Shown here: one piece after another, positions 52,792 through 62,888 of the stretch
How positions within the stretch are numbered: the stretch's first letter is position 1
Layout of the letters: each line of letters begins with the position of its first letter
From: JAUVZL01 sp965603515
Lineage (GTDB): Bacteria > Hydrothermota > Tepidihabitantia > SM23-42
DNA length: 64,000 nt
Direction: 5' to 3'
Assembly (NCBI GenBank): GCA_965603515.1
Contig: CBFDDH010000003.1
Coordinates: forward strand, 1-64,000
Notes under the pieces: model-generated
Seen by the model: the letters and a program-made list of their open reading frames with translations, nothing else
What the model was told of the DNA's origin: nothing
Databases searched by the model: none
Program-made: the position numbers and the translations under genes

Positions 52792-54342
52792 TTATTTTAT
52801 TAGCATCACCTTTTTACACTTCTGTACATGATCCGTGCTCAATACACAGAAGTAAAGACCATCTTGAACTAACTTGCCTCTATTGTCATATCCATCCCAA
52901 ATAAGATGTCTATTACTTGTTGTATTTTTAAATGTTCTTACCTCTCTGCCAGTAATATCAAAGATGGTTACTGAAACCTTATCTATATCTATAGGTATTG
53001 TCAATATAATTTTTACTGGCAAGCGTCCAGGATTTTGTTGAAGCTTCATGTCAAATGGCCATTCAATATGTTTTTCTTCAATATTTGAATATTCTGTTAT
53101 TAATGATACATCATAGCTAAAATCAAGATTATAGGTATTCGTTTCCCAGGTCGCATTTATCGGGACAAGGACAATAGTACTGTAATCCCAACACGGAACG
53201 GAAACACGTCCAGTATCTTGCACCGTATCAAGGGGTATCTTGTATTCATAATAGAAACTATCATATATATTAAACCCCAGGACATAAGCCTCCCAGGAAT
53301 AGCCGCTTTCTCCGGTAAAGAAAACATCGAGCCTATTATCAGCGAAATTTGTAAATTCAATAAAATTGCACCCACCTGGTCCATCGAGTGGTTCAGAACC
53401 TTGGTCACCTGTTGCTGGATATGTTGAATGACTCCGGAGAATATTTGCCGAAGGATATGAACCTCCTTCTTCAAAATGATCCTCAATATCTCGAGCTCCA
53501 CAAAAGTATCGCCATATCGCATAATGGCTGACCGCTTTTTCTAAATCCGAATTAAAATAATTTTCCAGCTGCCAATTCATGTCGGCTATTGAATGATTAC
53601 CAGAATGACTGCCGCACCGCTCCCAGATACGTAATAGAGCAGACATGCCATAGTATTCATGAAGGAAATGAGCCCATAAACCAGCTGCATATTCATAAGC
53701 TCCCTGGTCTTCCCTGATCGCGCAGTATGGATCCAGAAGTGGGCTTGGATCACTGCCCCACAACCATCCCGGTAGATTATTTACATGTTCATATATAATA
53801 TCTTCCATACAAACCGATGTATTTTCATACCACCACATTGCTTCCCATGCACTATACCGCTTTTGTGCACCATGGTGAAACTCATGAGCAGTCAGTGCCA
53901 TGAGACTATTAAAATTTGTTTCTTCACTCGTTATCTCAGTATAAGCGGTATAGCCATCAGTGAATGGATTTGTATACGGATCATCAGGCCAGGTCAAACC
54001 AGGGTATCCGATATTTGCATAACACTCTATATAGAAATCATACAGTGAATCACCGCCCTCATTTCCATCCGGTGCTGGCATGTACCAACCGAGTCTTTCC
54101 GTCCTCACCCAACTCGTTTCTGCATATACGGCTACAGATTCCGCATAGTCAAATGTGGTAGAATCTTCACCCTCAAGAGTGTAATGGACAACGATATGAG
54201 GTTTTGTTATGAGTGATTCTGGGCCGGAAAGCGAAGGACGAGCACGGTCACCGGCTTGATCAGGATATATTATAGAACCCAAATCATTAGCTAATACAAG
54301 ACTATCAGTCATTATAAATAATATCAATAAAAGCTTTGACAT
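52792..54342 (-). CDS. Secreted HExxH metalloprotease (MXAN_6640-like) with sorting domain
   Basis: A 516-residue exported protein from the ATG at 54342 (GGGGG upstream). After the signal peptide the zinc motif is ALTAHEFHHGAQ with a downstream glutamate in WWYENTSVCMEDIIYE, the arrangement of the putative MXAN_6640-type metalloproteases. A C-terminal domain (about 440-516) carries IDIDKVSVTIFDITGREVRTF and GLYFCVLSTDHVQKCKKVML, a sorting-type ending. It sits between the two giant YadA-like proteins, 12 and 13 bases away, and could process them or their targets; that is inference. Confidence 0.8.
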   Translation of the reverse strand: MSKLLLILFIMTDSLVLANDLGSIIYPDQAGDRARPSLSGPESLITKPHIVVHYTLEGEDSTTFDYAESVAVYAETSWVRTERLGWYMPAPDGNEGGDSLYDFYIECYANIGYPGLTWPDDPYTNPFTDGYTAYTEITSEETNFNSLMALTAHEFHHGAQKRYSAWEAMWWYENTSVCMEDIIYEHVNNLPGWLWGSDPSPLLDPYCAIREDQGAYEYAAGLWAHFLHEYYGMSALLRIWERCGSHSGNHSIADMNWQLENYFNSDLEKAVSHYAIWRYFCGARDIEDHFEEGGSYPSANILRSHSTYPATGDQGSEPLDGPGGCNFIEFTNFADNRLDVFFTGESGYSWEAYVLGFNIYDSFYYEYKIPLDTVQDTGRVSVPCWDYSTIVLVPINATWETNTYNLDFSYDVSLITEYSNIEEKHIEWPFDMKLQQNPGRLPVKIILTIPIDIDKVSVTIFDITGREVRTFKNTTSNRHLIWDGYDNRGKLVQDGLYFCVLSTDHVQKCKKVMLIK

Positions 54343-54354
54343 CACAACCCCCTT

Positions 54355-57300
54355 CTAATTATCCCTTTCAACCGTTTTGCCAGTTACCTGACTTTTTTGT
54401 GCTAGAGTTGGAGTGTATATACGTTTTTCATATCCTTTTACCCGTGCAATAGCGATCCAGTCAAAAGTTGCATTGCTCTTTCCATTCATAAGCTCTTTCA
54501 CATTAAAACCAGTAGAGGATTTTTTTGAAATATACATACCATTACACTCGCTTGTCGGTGTCACGGTCACAATGATAGCAATATCTTTAGAAATTGAAGA
54601 TCTTATATCAGCAGGAAATTGAATGTCGAGTGTTCCATTTTTAAGCGAAGAAGATCCAGATATTATTATTTCACGGTCTGCACTCGTTACTGAAAAACCT
54701 GTCTGTTTACCACCCATATCTGTTTGGTAACCTCCAGTTGCATAAGCATGACCATGCACATATAAACCACGTACTACACCGCCTGATCCAAAACTATTCC
54801 AGGCAGTCAAGGCATAATAGTCATTGTTATTGTTTGAGAAATATCCACCTTCACCATTCGAACTATAACCATATACTGCTTCCTTGCCAACAACAGAACC
54901 AGCATTAACATAAAGCCTTGCTGTTCCACTCGTCGCACCGACACAAATATCACCATCATTTCTTTCTATTGTCATATGTGGACCATATATAGTACCCGAC
55001 GAATTTCCGTAAAATCCCAGTTGATTAGTACCACCATCGTATTTAATCGACATACCATGGGTATAAGTCTCATTTTCTCCAAGTAGGAGCTCTGCATCGT
55101 CATCAACATTTGTACCTGCCGGTGCAATTAGCAGCCTACCGAGCGTATCATCACCCACAACATCAAGGTGAGCAGTTGGGTCGGCAATACCGATACCCAC
55201 TTTGCCATTACCAAGATACAATACGCCCCATGCAGCAGCATCCCGATCATAGACCTGTATATAACCTCTATTTGCGGTACTGTTATAAGCCATTTCCATA
55301 CCCTCACCAGTCGCAGGCCAAGTCATACCCCGGATACGCGCCACTCCACCTATATCGAGCTGGGCGCCGGGATCATTTAATCCAATGCCAACACCGCCCG
55401 TTGCCCTAATGAGGAATTGATTACTCGCAGCAGAAGCAAAATCTGCGGCTGTACCATCAGCCCACACGAACACATCAGAATGATTCGCTTTTGCCCGAAA
55501 ACCAGCAGCAAAGGTCCGTGATGCACTTGCGACATTGAGCTGACCACCACCGATAAATGAAGCATGACCACTTGCAGTATTCAAATTACCACCGGCAACT
55601 GTAGAGTAATCACCAGTTGCAGAATTATCATAACCACCACCAACAAATGAATATTTAGCAAGTGCTTCATTCAACCGACCGCCAACAACGACCGCAGCAC
55701 TATCAGACACCTCATCACCAACAATATTTTGACGCCCTGCCAGAATACCACCATAGTATGCAAAGACTGAATCACCATAGCCACAACCGATAAATCCATA
55801 CTGTCCATTGACATCGATGGTATTTCTGTAGCCATTACCGATAAAAGACCGGTAACCACTAGTACGATTTTGATAACCGCCACCAACAAAAACGTAACTA
55901 TTAGCGGCAGCATTATCATAACCTGACCCGATAAAAGAATAACTGCTTGCAGTGCTATTCATATAACCATTACCGATAAAAGAACGTGAACCGATAGCAG
56001 TATGACTTGACCCCCCTACTATTATCGAGTATGTTCCACTAGCACTATTATCAGCACCATTGACAATACTTGAAAAATCATTGCTACTAGTGTTATTATT
56101 CCCATTGCCGACGAACGCATACTTATCAGTAACTTCATTATCACGACCATTCACTATTGTAGCACAACTGTCCTCGATATTATCACCGGCTGTATTTCTA
56201 TAACCTGATAAAATACCACCAAAACGCGCGTTGACCGTATCAGCATAGCCCCCGCCGATCACCGAATAGTTGGCATTTGCATAATTTTGAAACCCACCCA
56301 AGACAGAACCGTACTCACTATAACTGACAGAATTACTACGCCCGCCTGCTACAATCGTGTAATTCCCCAATGCTTTATTTTGATCACCACCACTAACCGT
56401 GGAGCTGCTTCCAATTGCTCTGTTGGCGTGTCCTCCGGATACCGTCACATATGCATTTGCTGTACCAAAAGAACTGGTCGTGCACGCTGTTCCGAAATTA
56501 ACATGGGTATGTACGCTATCGCCGTATAATTCATTACCTGCTCCGCCCCGCGCAATACCTATCATGTTACCGGTGAAAAGGACTGTATCGTTAATACCAC
56601 CCCGTTCCCAATCTTGGTCGGTTGGAATAACACCACTAACAATGAGATCGCCTGAAATGTTCACGTCGCCATCAAAATAGCCGGCCCAGATTGCCCCATT
56701 ATCATCAGCATATATCGAATAATCAATCCCTGCTGATCCGCGCGCCCAAATCGCACTCCGACCACTGCCATCAGCCAATGCTTGAATAACATCACCGCCT
56801 GTGCCAGTATTCTTGACGAGCATTGCTGCCCCACCGCTCGAGCCGCTCCACTCGCCATAAATAGCATAAGAAGTACCGCCCAGCACACTCAACTGGCTCG
56901 TTGGATTTGGACTTGATGTACCGATACCAACCTGTCCTTCAATGATCATGCCATTTGCAGGTGCAGCTGTACCAGTATATGAATTACCTATTGATACTTC
57001 TCCATCAATAGTCAATTTACTGGTCGGATTTGTATTTCCGATACCAATATTCCCAGAAACACCAGAATACATATCCGTACTAGAAATAATCCAATCGGTA
57101 TCTGAAGGTACGTCGCTCCAACTTAACAGTCCACTACCGTCAGTAAGAAGAATTTGATCTAGTGATCCATCGCTCGATGGAAATTCATAACCATTAGATT
57201 CATTGCCAAAACGAATATGCGGCATATCTATCATGAACGTCGAATCCTCAGTAAGTTTACTGCCGATGCCAAACAAATATGAATAATCAGCTGTCGCCAT

Positions 57301-58926
57301 TATACTATCAGCTTTACCTCCAAGAATAGCAGAATAATCACCTTCAATAAAATTATCACCTCCTCCGGTGATGACTGAGTTATTGGCATTAGCATTATTA
57401 TTGCTGCCGCCGCCAATGAAAGCATAAATATCACTGGTCGTGTTATTATAGCCGCTCCCCACAAACGAATGGGAACCGCTAGCTACATTATTCGAACCGC
57501 ATATGACACCAGCACGCAGACCATTGGTACTATTCTCCTGACCACAACCGATAAATGAATATCTACCCAAAGCTTTGTTCTGAAAACCACCAACAACAGC
57601 ACTATAACTGGAATCGGCACGATTACCATAACCACCGCAAATGGTCGTATAGGCAAAATCATCACTGCTAATACCAGTGGTGCATGCATAACCGCCAAAA
57701 TTCGTATGGGTATATGCACTGCTCCCATAAAGTACATTTCCTGCACCACCACGTGCAAGACCCCAGTAACTTTTAGTATATAATATTGAATCAGAAACAG
57801 TCCACTTACCTCCGGCATCACTATACCAGTGCAATTGACCACTACCATCAGTTACTAAAAGGTTACCAGGACTACCATCTTGTGTGGGAAATTCATAACC
57901 ATTGGCTTCATCACCGAACTGTATATGCGGCATATCGACCATAAAGGTCGAATCCGCGTTAAGTTTGCTTCCGATGCCAAATAGATATGAATAATGTGCA
58001 TCGCTGGTAATCGTATCGGCATAGCCGCCAGCGATCACTGAGAAAGCACCCTCGACTAAATTGTCCCCTCCACCACCTATGAACGAATTACCGCGGGCCG
58101 CATTATTATTGTATCCACCAGTAACAGCCGCATTATCACCATTTGCAGTATTATATTGTCCACCAGCCACAGTAGAATAATCACCATTCGCAAGATTATC
58201 GTACCCTCCACCAACAGTTGCACCATCATAAAAGGCTCTATTACTATAACCTCCGCTTACGGTTGTGTATTCCCTTACTGCGGCATTGCCATAACCACCA
58301 CCAACCGTAATATAATGCTCGTTCAAAACAGAATGACCTGTGGTACATGTGACACCGAAGTTTAGATGACTGTAAGTATACGTTCCGTACAGCACATTGT
58401 TAACACCACCGCGTGCAATACCCCAATAATTATCAGTATATAAAACCGAATCGGTTACTGACCAATCATTGTCAGCACCCATAATCCTTGCGTATTCTGC
58501 AGTATCTGAATATGTGGAAACATAGGCATATCCAGTTGATGTCATCCTCGTACGTGGCGACAAGGTAACTGGACCTTCCAGAATCAGTTCGAACCACCGG
58601 TTCACACCATCAAAAAAGACACTGTCTGGTATTGGTATATTATTGCCAAGGATAACATGGAAAATACCTTCTTTTATTGGAATATTAGACTGTGTTTCAC
58701 TCCACCACTCCATACCGGCACTTACATCATCGAATATCTTAAATGTCATATCGAGCGTATCATCTATTGGAATACCCAATGTATCGGTCAAATAACCTTG
58801 ATAGTTGAGTACCTTTGGAACAAATCGCGTTTTGCTATCATGTGATAAAGGATCATTACCATATACTTGCGTCGGTATATGAACGAATAATATACAAACG
58901 AATAAAATCACTAATTTTCGGCACAT
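54355..58926 (-). CDS. Giant YadA-head-like surface protein, lectin-like C-terminus
   Basis: A 1523-residue exported protein. Signal peptide (about 1-23), the same head domain as its paralogue (about 34-150, PKVLNYQGYLTDTLG), then three long blocks of YadA-like 15-residue GG-x-x-N repeats, separated by IGIGNTNPTSKL-type segments. Unlike the paralogue it ends without coiled coil: a compact beta-type domain (about 1410-1500, DREIIISGSSSL to NGMYISKKSSTGFNVKEL and FDWIAIARVKGYE). The two proteins probably share a fibre design with different tips. GGAGG precedes the ATG. First of the five secreted-protein genes. Confidence 0.85.
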   Translation of the reverse strand: MCRKLVILFVCILFVHIPTQVYGNDPLSHDSKTRFVPKVLNYQGYLTDTLGIPIDDTLDMTFKIFDDVSAGMEWWSETQSNIPIKEGIFHVILGNNIPIPDSVFFDGVNRWFELILEGPVTLSPRTRMTSTGYAYVSTYSDTAEYARIMGADNDWSVTDSVLYTDNYWGIARGGVNNVLYGTYTYSHLNFGVTCTTGHSVLNEHYITVGGGYGNAAVREYTTVSGGYSNRAFYDGATVGGGYDNLANGDYSTVAGGQYNTANGDNAAVTGGYNNNAARGNSFIGGGGDNLVEGAFSVIAGGYADTITSDAHYSYLFGIGSKLNADSTFMVDMPHIQFGDEANGYEFPTQDGSPGNLLVTDGSGQLHWYSDAGGKWTVSDSILYTKSYWGLARGGAGNVLYGSSAYTHTNFGGYACTTGISSDDFAYTTICGGYGNRADSSYSAVVGGFQNKALGRYSFIGCGQENSTNGLRAGVICGSNNVASGSHSFVGSGYNNTTSDIYAFIGGGSNNNANANNSVITGGGDNFIEGDYSAILGGKADSIMATADYSYLFGIGSKLTEDSTFMIDMPHIRFGNESNGYEFPSSDGSLDQILLTDGSGLLSWSDVPSDTDWIISSTDMYSGVSGNIGIGNTNPTSKLTIDGEVSIGNSYTGTAAPANGMIIEGQVGIGTSSPNPTSQLSVLGGTSYAIYGEWSGSSGGAAMLVKNTGTGGDVIQALADGSGRSAIWARGSAGIDYSIYADDNGAIWAGYFDGDVNISGDLIVSGVIPTDQDWERGGINDTVLFTGNMIGIARGGAGNELYGDSVHTHVNFGTACTTSSFGTANAYVTVSGGHANRAIGSSSTVSGGDQNKALGNYTIVAGGRSNSVSYSEYGSVLGGFQNYANANYSVIGGGYADTVNARFGGILSGYRNTAGDNIEDSCATIVNGRDNEVTDKYAFVGNGNNNTSSNDFSSIVNGADNSASGTYSIIVGGSSHTAIGSRSFIGNGYMNSTASSYSFIGSGYDNAAANSYVFVGGGYQNRTSGYRSFIGNGYRNTIDVNGQYGFIGCGYGDSVFAYYGGILAGRQNIVGDEVSDSAAVVVGGRLNEALAKYSFVGGGYDNSATGDYSTVAGGNLNTASGHASFIGGGQLNVASASRTFAAGFRAKANHSDVFVWADGTAADFASAASNQFLIRATGGVGIGLNDPGAQLDIGGVARIRGMTWPATGEGMEMAYNSTANRGYIQVYDRDAAAWGVLYLGNGKVGIGIADPTAHLDVVGDDTLGRLLIAPAGTNVDDDAELLLGENETYTHGMSIKYDGGTNQLGFYGNSSGTIYGPHMTIERNDGDICVGATSGTARLYVNAGSVVGKEAVYGYSSNGEGGYFSNNNNDYYALTAWNSFGSGGVVRGLYVHGHAYATGGYQTDMGGKQTGFSVTSADREIIISGSSSLKNGTLDIQFPADIRSSISKDIAIIVTVTPTSECNGMYISKKSSTGFNVKELMNGKSNATFDWIAIARVKGYEKRIYTPTLAQKSQVTGKTVERDN

Positions 58927-58985
58927 TTCTTCCTCCGGTTGATAAATTACGCAAACATCCCATGATTAGAATATTTCGGTAAAAT

Positions 58986-59185
58986 CTAATCTCTTTCCTT
59001 TTCATGACTCGCTGCTACAGCCTTCTCATACCTGTAACCACATGCTGTACAGTACCGAGATAAAGGATTACTAATGGAATACTAATGTGATGTTTACACT
59101 TTGGACACTTGAATATCAGTTCCTGTCCACACAATGGACAGAATTTCTGCCCATTTTCTCCAAAATAATGACAATTATGACACAT
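58986..59185 (-). pseudogene. Zinc-ribbon mini-gene with a -1 frameshift
   Basis: From the ATG at 59185 the frame reads MCHNCHYFGENGQKFCPLCG and FKCPKCKHH, three CxxC knuckles, then loses sense and stops at 59015. The -1 frame from about 59080 continues SNPLSRYCTACGYRYEK, a fourth knuckle, to a stop at 58986. One inserted base around 59080-59105 would give one protein of about 66 residues with paired zinc ribbons. A good promoter lies directly upstream and the surface-protein operon starts 60 bases downstream. Decay or a sequencing error both fit. Confidence 0.6.
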
Positions 59186-59196
59186 CCTCACGATCT

Positions 59197-59225
59197 ATTA
59201 TAGTTCAGAAGAGTATAGTTGTCAA
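59197..59225 (-). promoter_or_regulatory. Promoter of the zinc-ribbon gene and probably the surface operon
   Basis: Minus strand TTGACA (59220-59225), 17-base spacer, TATAAT (59197-59202), 11 bases to the ATG at 59185. No other clear promoter lies before the giant gene at 58926. Confidence 0.7.
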
Positions 59226-59229
59226 CCAT

Positions 59230-59530
59230 ACGGAAAGATAAGTTATTGAGTTATTGGTAAAGCAGTTATCGAGAAAAGCAGTTATTCTCTCATTTACATT
59301 CATCTCGGTTCCCTCATCTCGATGAACTCGATACAGGCGATATCTTCGACGAGATCTTCGATAAGTTATTTGGAGCTTGAGATTTGGCTCTTGGTTCTTG
59401 GAGCTTGTCCCGATTTATCCCGCTTCGTATTATAATTATACAAATAGGATTGCGGGATTTATCATTTTGGATTAAATATATAGGAAAATCGTGGATCCCG
59501 CACAGCGGGAGAATTTGGCTCTAGGAACTT
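59230..59530. repeat. Intergenic modular repeats before the zinc-ribbon promoter
   Basis: AT-rich TTATTGAGTTATTGG module (59240-59285), GATCTTCGA/ATCTCGAT phrases, a TTGGAGCTTG/TTGGNTCTTGG low-complexity run, and the second copy of the exact 63-bp direct repeat (59456-59518). No gene is seen. Confidence 0.75.
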
Positions 59531-59543
59531 TGTTGCGGGTGGA

Positions 59544-60593
59544 TCAACTTAATGTAATCGGTATTGGAATAAAAGTGGCTATCAAAATGATTAAAGCTAT
59601 GACAGCCAATGCCTTTTCCTTTATTGTTAAAGGCGTAATACAATCCTGAACATTTGGATCTCGTCTTGCCAGAAAAAACGCCAGCACAATCCAGACGATC
59701 CAACCTTTCCAGAGTAAACACAAGCCTATAAGTATGGCGAGGATAGGAATATACGTGTATTTGCGCTTTTTCAAGAGTAAGCTATAAGAAATATGCCCAC
59801 CATCAAGTTGTCCTACTGGAATAAGATTTATAGATGTTACTAAAAACCCGATCCAACCGGCAAGGGCGACTGGGTGAAGAAAAAGATCATAGCCACTTGG
59901 GATTTCAGGATGGAGGAGTTTTGCAAGTAAAGAAAATAACAATGAGTCACCTAATGTGAAATACTCCAAACCTTCTGGCACAGGACCGATTTCAGATAAC
60001 GCTAACCCAATGGCTACCAAAGGTAATGCTACAACAAAACCGGCTATTGGACCAGCTACACCGACGCGGAGAAGCGTACGCCGCGACGGTACGATTGACT
60101 TCATGCGGATCACTGCCCCAAACGTACCGAAGAAGTGAAAAGGAGCAGGTATGAAGTAAGGTAAGCTTGTGATCATCCCAGCTTTTCTTGAAACAAAATA
60201 ATGCCCGAGCTCATGACAAGTCAATATCGCCATAATAGAAAGGGAAAACGGGATGCCGAGAAAAATGTCCGGAAGATTCTTGAATGGGTCCCCGCCCGCA
60301 TTATATGCTCCCACGAAAATTGTTGAAAGTAAAGTCGCCGTGAATAATACGATGTTTAACGCGTATTTTTGCTTGTCCTTTGCTTTTCGAAAGACACCGA
60401 ATTTCACAACATGGTTCTTGCCTTCAGTATCAAACAACGGCGTATACTCAGTCGGCGCGAAATACTCCTTTATCTCAGTGATCGTCTTATCAATTGGAGA
60501 ACAAAGCCTACCAGTAAGCTTTGTAATAGCCAGGCTACCAGTAACCTCTTCGATTATCATCTTCGACCCTAAGAACTCAAGTATCTCTTCCAT
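59544..60593 (-). CDS. Site-2 protease family metalloprotease (EGY1-like)
   Basis: A 349-residue intramembrane zinc protease: membrane helices from about 87 onward, zinc motif LTCHELGHYFVSRKAG, the third ligand in NLIPVGQLDGGHISY, and a hydrophilic N-terminal domain of about 80 residues as in the EGY1/sll0862 group. The substrate is unknown. AGGAG precedes the ATG by about ten bases. It follows mnmG after 57 bases on the same strand and is probably co-transcribed. Confidence 0.9.
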   Translation of the reverse strand: MEEILEFLGSKMIIEEVTGSLAITKLTGRLCSPIDKTITEIKEYFAPTEYTPLFDTEGKNHVVKFGVFRKAKDKQKYALNIVLFTATLLSTIFVGAYNAGGDPFKNLPDIFLGIPFSLSIMAILTCHELGHYFVSRKAGMITSLPYFIPAPFHFFGTFGAVIRMKSIVPSRRTLLRVGVAGPIAGFVVALPLVAIGLALSEIGPVPEGLEYFTLGDSLLFSLLAKLLHPEIPSGYDLFLHPVALAGWIGFLVTSINLIPVGQLDGGHISYSLLLKKRKYTYIPILAILIGLCLLWKGWIVWIVLAFFLARRDPNVQDCITPLTIKEKALAVIALIILIATFIPIPITLS

Positions 60594-60650
60594 TTATCTC
60601 TTCCTACTCCTAAATCTATCAACTGCCTTTCCGAACATCCTCACCCAAAC

Positions 60651-62519
60651 CTATCTTCCATCCCTTTTTATATGCAGCAGTAAGAGAAGTATGTCAGACG
60701 GACTTATGCCCTGTATCCTTGAAGCCTGATCAAGATTAACCGGTCTAACGTCACTGAGCTTTGATTTAGCCTCATTAGATAATCCTCTTATCGCTTGATA
60801 GTCGAAACTTGCAGGGATCCTGACGCCTTCGAGTTCTTTCAGTCTTTCAATCAACTCTTCTTCTCTTTTGATATAGCCTTCATACTTTGTCTCTATTTCG
60901 ACACGCCAACCAATAGTTTCGTTTAATTCGATATCTGTCATAGGGGCAATGTCCTGGTAATGAATTCCTGGTCGCTTGAGTATCTGAAACAAAGTCTGAC
61001 CACCGCGTTCTTCAGGTATTTCTTGTTCACCTTTATCTATAAGTACCGGATTAGCGATATCAGGTTTCACAGTAGTTATCTGCAGTTTATGCAGCGCCTC
61101 ATCGATATCTTTTCTATGTTTCTGAAAAATACCATATTCCTCTTCCTTGACCAAACCGTACTTCACACCGTACGGCATAAGACGGTCAGCGACATTATCA
61201 ATCCTTAATAAAAGCCTGTGTTCGGCTAATGAAGTAAACATCCTGTACGGTTCCAGGGTGTTTTTCGTGATCAAATCGTCAATAAGTACTCCGATATACG
61301 CCTCGTATCGCTTGAGCACAAAAGGCTTCTCATCACGGAGTCTCAGCCCAGCATTAATACCAGCTACAATACCCTGGGCGGCTGCTTCTTCATAACCAGA
61401 TGTACCGTTTATCTGTCCTGCACAGAAAAGCTTTTTGATCAATTTTGTCTCAAGAGTCGGGTAGAGTTGAATTGGATATACAAAATCATATTCGACTGCA
61501 TACCCGGGTCTTGTTATTTCCACATTTTCCAAACCTTCAATCGCTCGGAGCATATCTAATTGTACGTCATATGGCAATGATGTTGCTAAACCATTGAGAT
61601 AAAACTCTCCTGAATTCCTACCCTCAGGTTCGATAAAAACCATGTGTGAATCGCGATCAGCAAATCGTACGATCTTTGTCTCAACCGAAGGGCAGTATCG
61701 AGGACCCGTGCCAATGATCTTACCAGAATACAATGGTGAGCGGCCAAGGTTCTTCCTGATTATTTCATGAGTCGTTTGATTAGTATGTGTGACATAACAG
61801 GGCAACTGATCTTTGATAACTCGCTCGGTGCGAAATGAAAATTTAAATGGCTTTTCATCACCGTGGTGAACGCACATGCCTGATGTATTAACAGTATTTT
61901 TTGCAACACGTGGTGATGTACCGGTCTTTAACCGTCCGAGATTCAAACCGAGGTTTTTCAAAGATTCACTCAATGACGATGCATTAGATTCTGCCAACCT
62001 CCCGCCGGGAAAATGCTCCATACCGATGTGCATCAGACCATTTAGAAAGGTTCCAGTGGTTACTATTACTGCCCCGGCAAGATATTCATTACCAATACTC
62101 GTTCTCACACCACGCGCTGTATTCTCGTTAACGAGTATATTAACCACTCCTTCCTGTTTTACTACCAAGTTTTCAGTACTCTCTAAGACCTGACGCACGA
62201 TCTCCTTGTAGTATCCACGATCGTTTTGCGACCTGGGAGACCATACTGCCGGACCTTTTGAACTATTGAGCATACGCAGTTGAATAGCAGTTTTGTCAGC
62301 GAGCAGACCAATCTCACCACCCAGTGCATCAATTTCCTTTACAAGATGGCCTTTTGCTAAACCCCCGATCGAAGGGTTACATGACATTTGTCCGATAGTA
62401 TCGAGATTGAACGTCAAAAGTAACACGCTGAAACCCATACGAGCAGGTGCAAGAGACGCTTCAACCCCTGCATGTCCACCTCCGATAACAATGATGTCAT
62501 ATTCCGCTATATGCGCCAT
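60651..62519 (-). CDS. mnmG: tRNA U34 carboxymethylaminomethyl-modifying enzyme MnmG
   Basis: A 622-residue FAD-dependent partner of MnmE that modifies the wobble uridine of several tRNAs. It has the FAD motif IVIGGGHAGVEASLAPARMG, the GPRYCPSVETKIVRF segment, and the GidA C-terminal helical domain ending in SPSDILLLLLHIKR. The ATG at 62519 lies 5 bases from the promoter -10 box; the 11-residue upstream extension would start inside the promoter. mnmE is not in this window. Confidence 0.96.
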   Translation of the reverse strand: MAHIAEYDIIVIGGGHAGVEASLAPARMGFSVLLLTFNLDTIGQMSCNPSIGGLAKGHLVKEIDALGGEIGLLADKTAIQLRMLNSSKGPAVWSPRSQNDRGYYKEIVRQVLESTENLVVKQEGVVNILVNENTARGVRTSIGNEYLAGAVIVTTGTFLNGLMHIGMEHFPGGRLAESNASSLSESLKNLGLNLGRLKTGTSPRVAKNTVNTSGMCVHHGDEKPFKFSFRTERVIKDQLPCYVTHTNQTTHEIIRKNLGRSPLYSGKIIGTGPRYCPSVETKIVRFADRDSHMVFIEPEGRNSGEFYLNGLATSLPYDVQLDMLRAIEGLENVEITRPGYAVEYDFVYPIQLYPTLETKLIKKLFCAGQINGTSGYEEAAAQGIVAGINAGLRLRDEKPFVLKRYEAYIGVLIDDLITKNTLEPYRMFTSLAEHRLLLRIDNVADRLMPYGVKYGLVKEEEYGIFQKHRKDIDEALHKLQITTVKPDIANPVLIDKGEQEIPEERGGQTLFQILKRPGIHYQDIAPMTDIELNETIGWRVEIETKYEGYIKREEELIERLKELEGVRIPASFDYQAIRGLSNEAKSKLSDVRPVNLDQASRIQGISPSDILLLLLHIKRDGR

Positions 62520-62524
62520 GGTAT

Positions 62525-62552
62525 ATGATAGTCGAAAAAGAACCGAAATCAA
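62525..62552 (-). promoter_or_regulatory. Promoter of mnmG, leaderless
   Basis: Minus strand TTGATT (62547-62552), 16-base spacer, TATCAT (62525-62530), 5 bases to the ATG. Confidence 0.68.
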
Positions 62553-62601
62553 TATAGTCAGTTAAGATTTCTTGATTAGACAACATACTCCCTATGCTTT
62601 T

Positions 62602-62805
62602 TTGAATCCCAAGGGGATTGGAAGTTAGCACTACGTACTGGAAAGGAGCTAACGCTGGAAAATAGCACTACGTGCTGGAACAGTCTTGATTTCCTTCATT
62701 TTAAATCATTCCATTCGAAGAGTCCATTCCAGTGTGAAACACTCATTTCCATACGAAGTATCTCTTCCATGCGCAGCATCATTTCTCTCTACTCCCTACG
62801 CATTA
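62602..62805. repeat. TTCCA/TGGAA mini-hairpin array, inverted copy 2
   Basis: Nearly the reverse complement of 17182-17389. It shows the loop changes ATT to CTT, GCA to GTA and TAC to TGC while the flanking arms pair. One arm change (C to T) keeps a G-U pair. It fills the gap between divergent mnmG and the DUF362 gene; 62790-62850 adds TACTC/TACGC phrases. Confidence 0.88.
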
Positions 62806-62851
62806 CGCCTTACTCTCTTTATCTCTCTTCCTGGTTCCTGCGCTCTGCTCC

Positions 62852-62879
62852 TTGACTTAACAAACGTCTCCGCTATAAT
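62852..62879 (+). promoter_or_regulatory. Promoter of the DUF362 gene, near-leaderless
   Basis: TTGACT (62852-62857), 16-base spacer, TATAAT (62874-62879), 9 bases to the ATG at 62889. Confidence 0.7.
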
Positions 62880-62888
62880 TGCAGACCG

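Noticed and set aside
54355..58926. Plus-strand open frames inside the giant YadA-like genes
   Set aside because: They arise from the repetitive Gly/Asn codons of the real minus-strand genes and have no promoter or ribosome-binding site.
62520..62552. Eleven-residue N-terminal extension of MnmG
   Set aside because: It would start within the -35 box, and the conserved N-terminus begins after the ATG at 62519.
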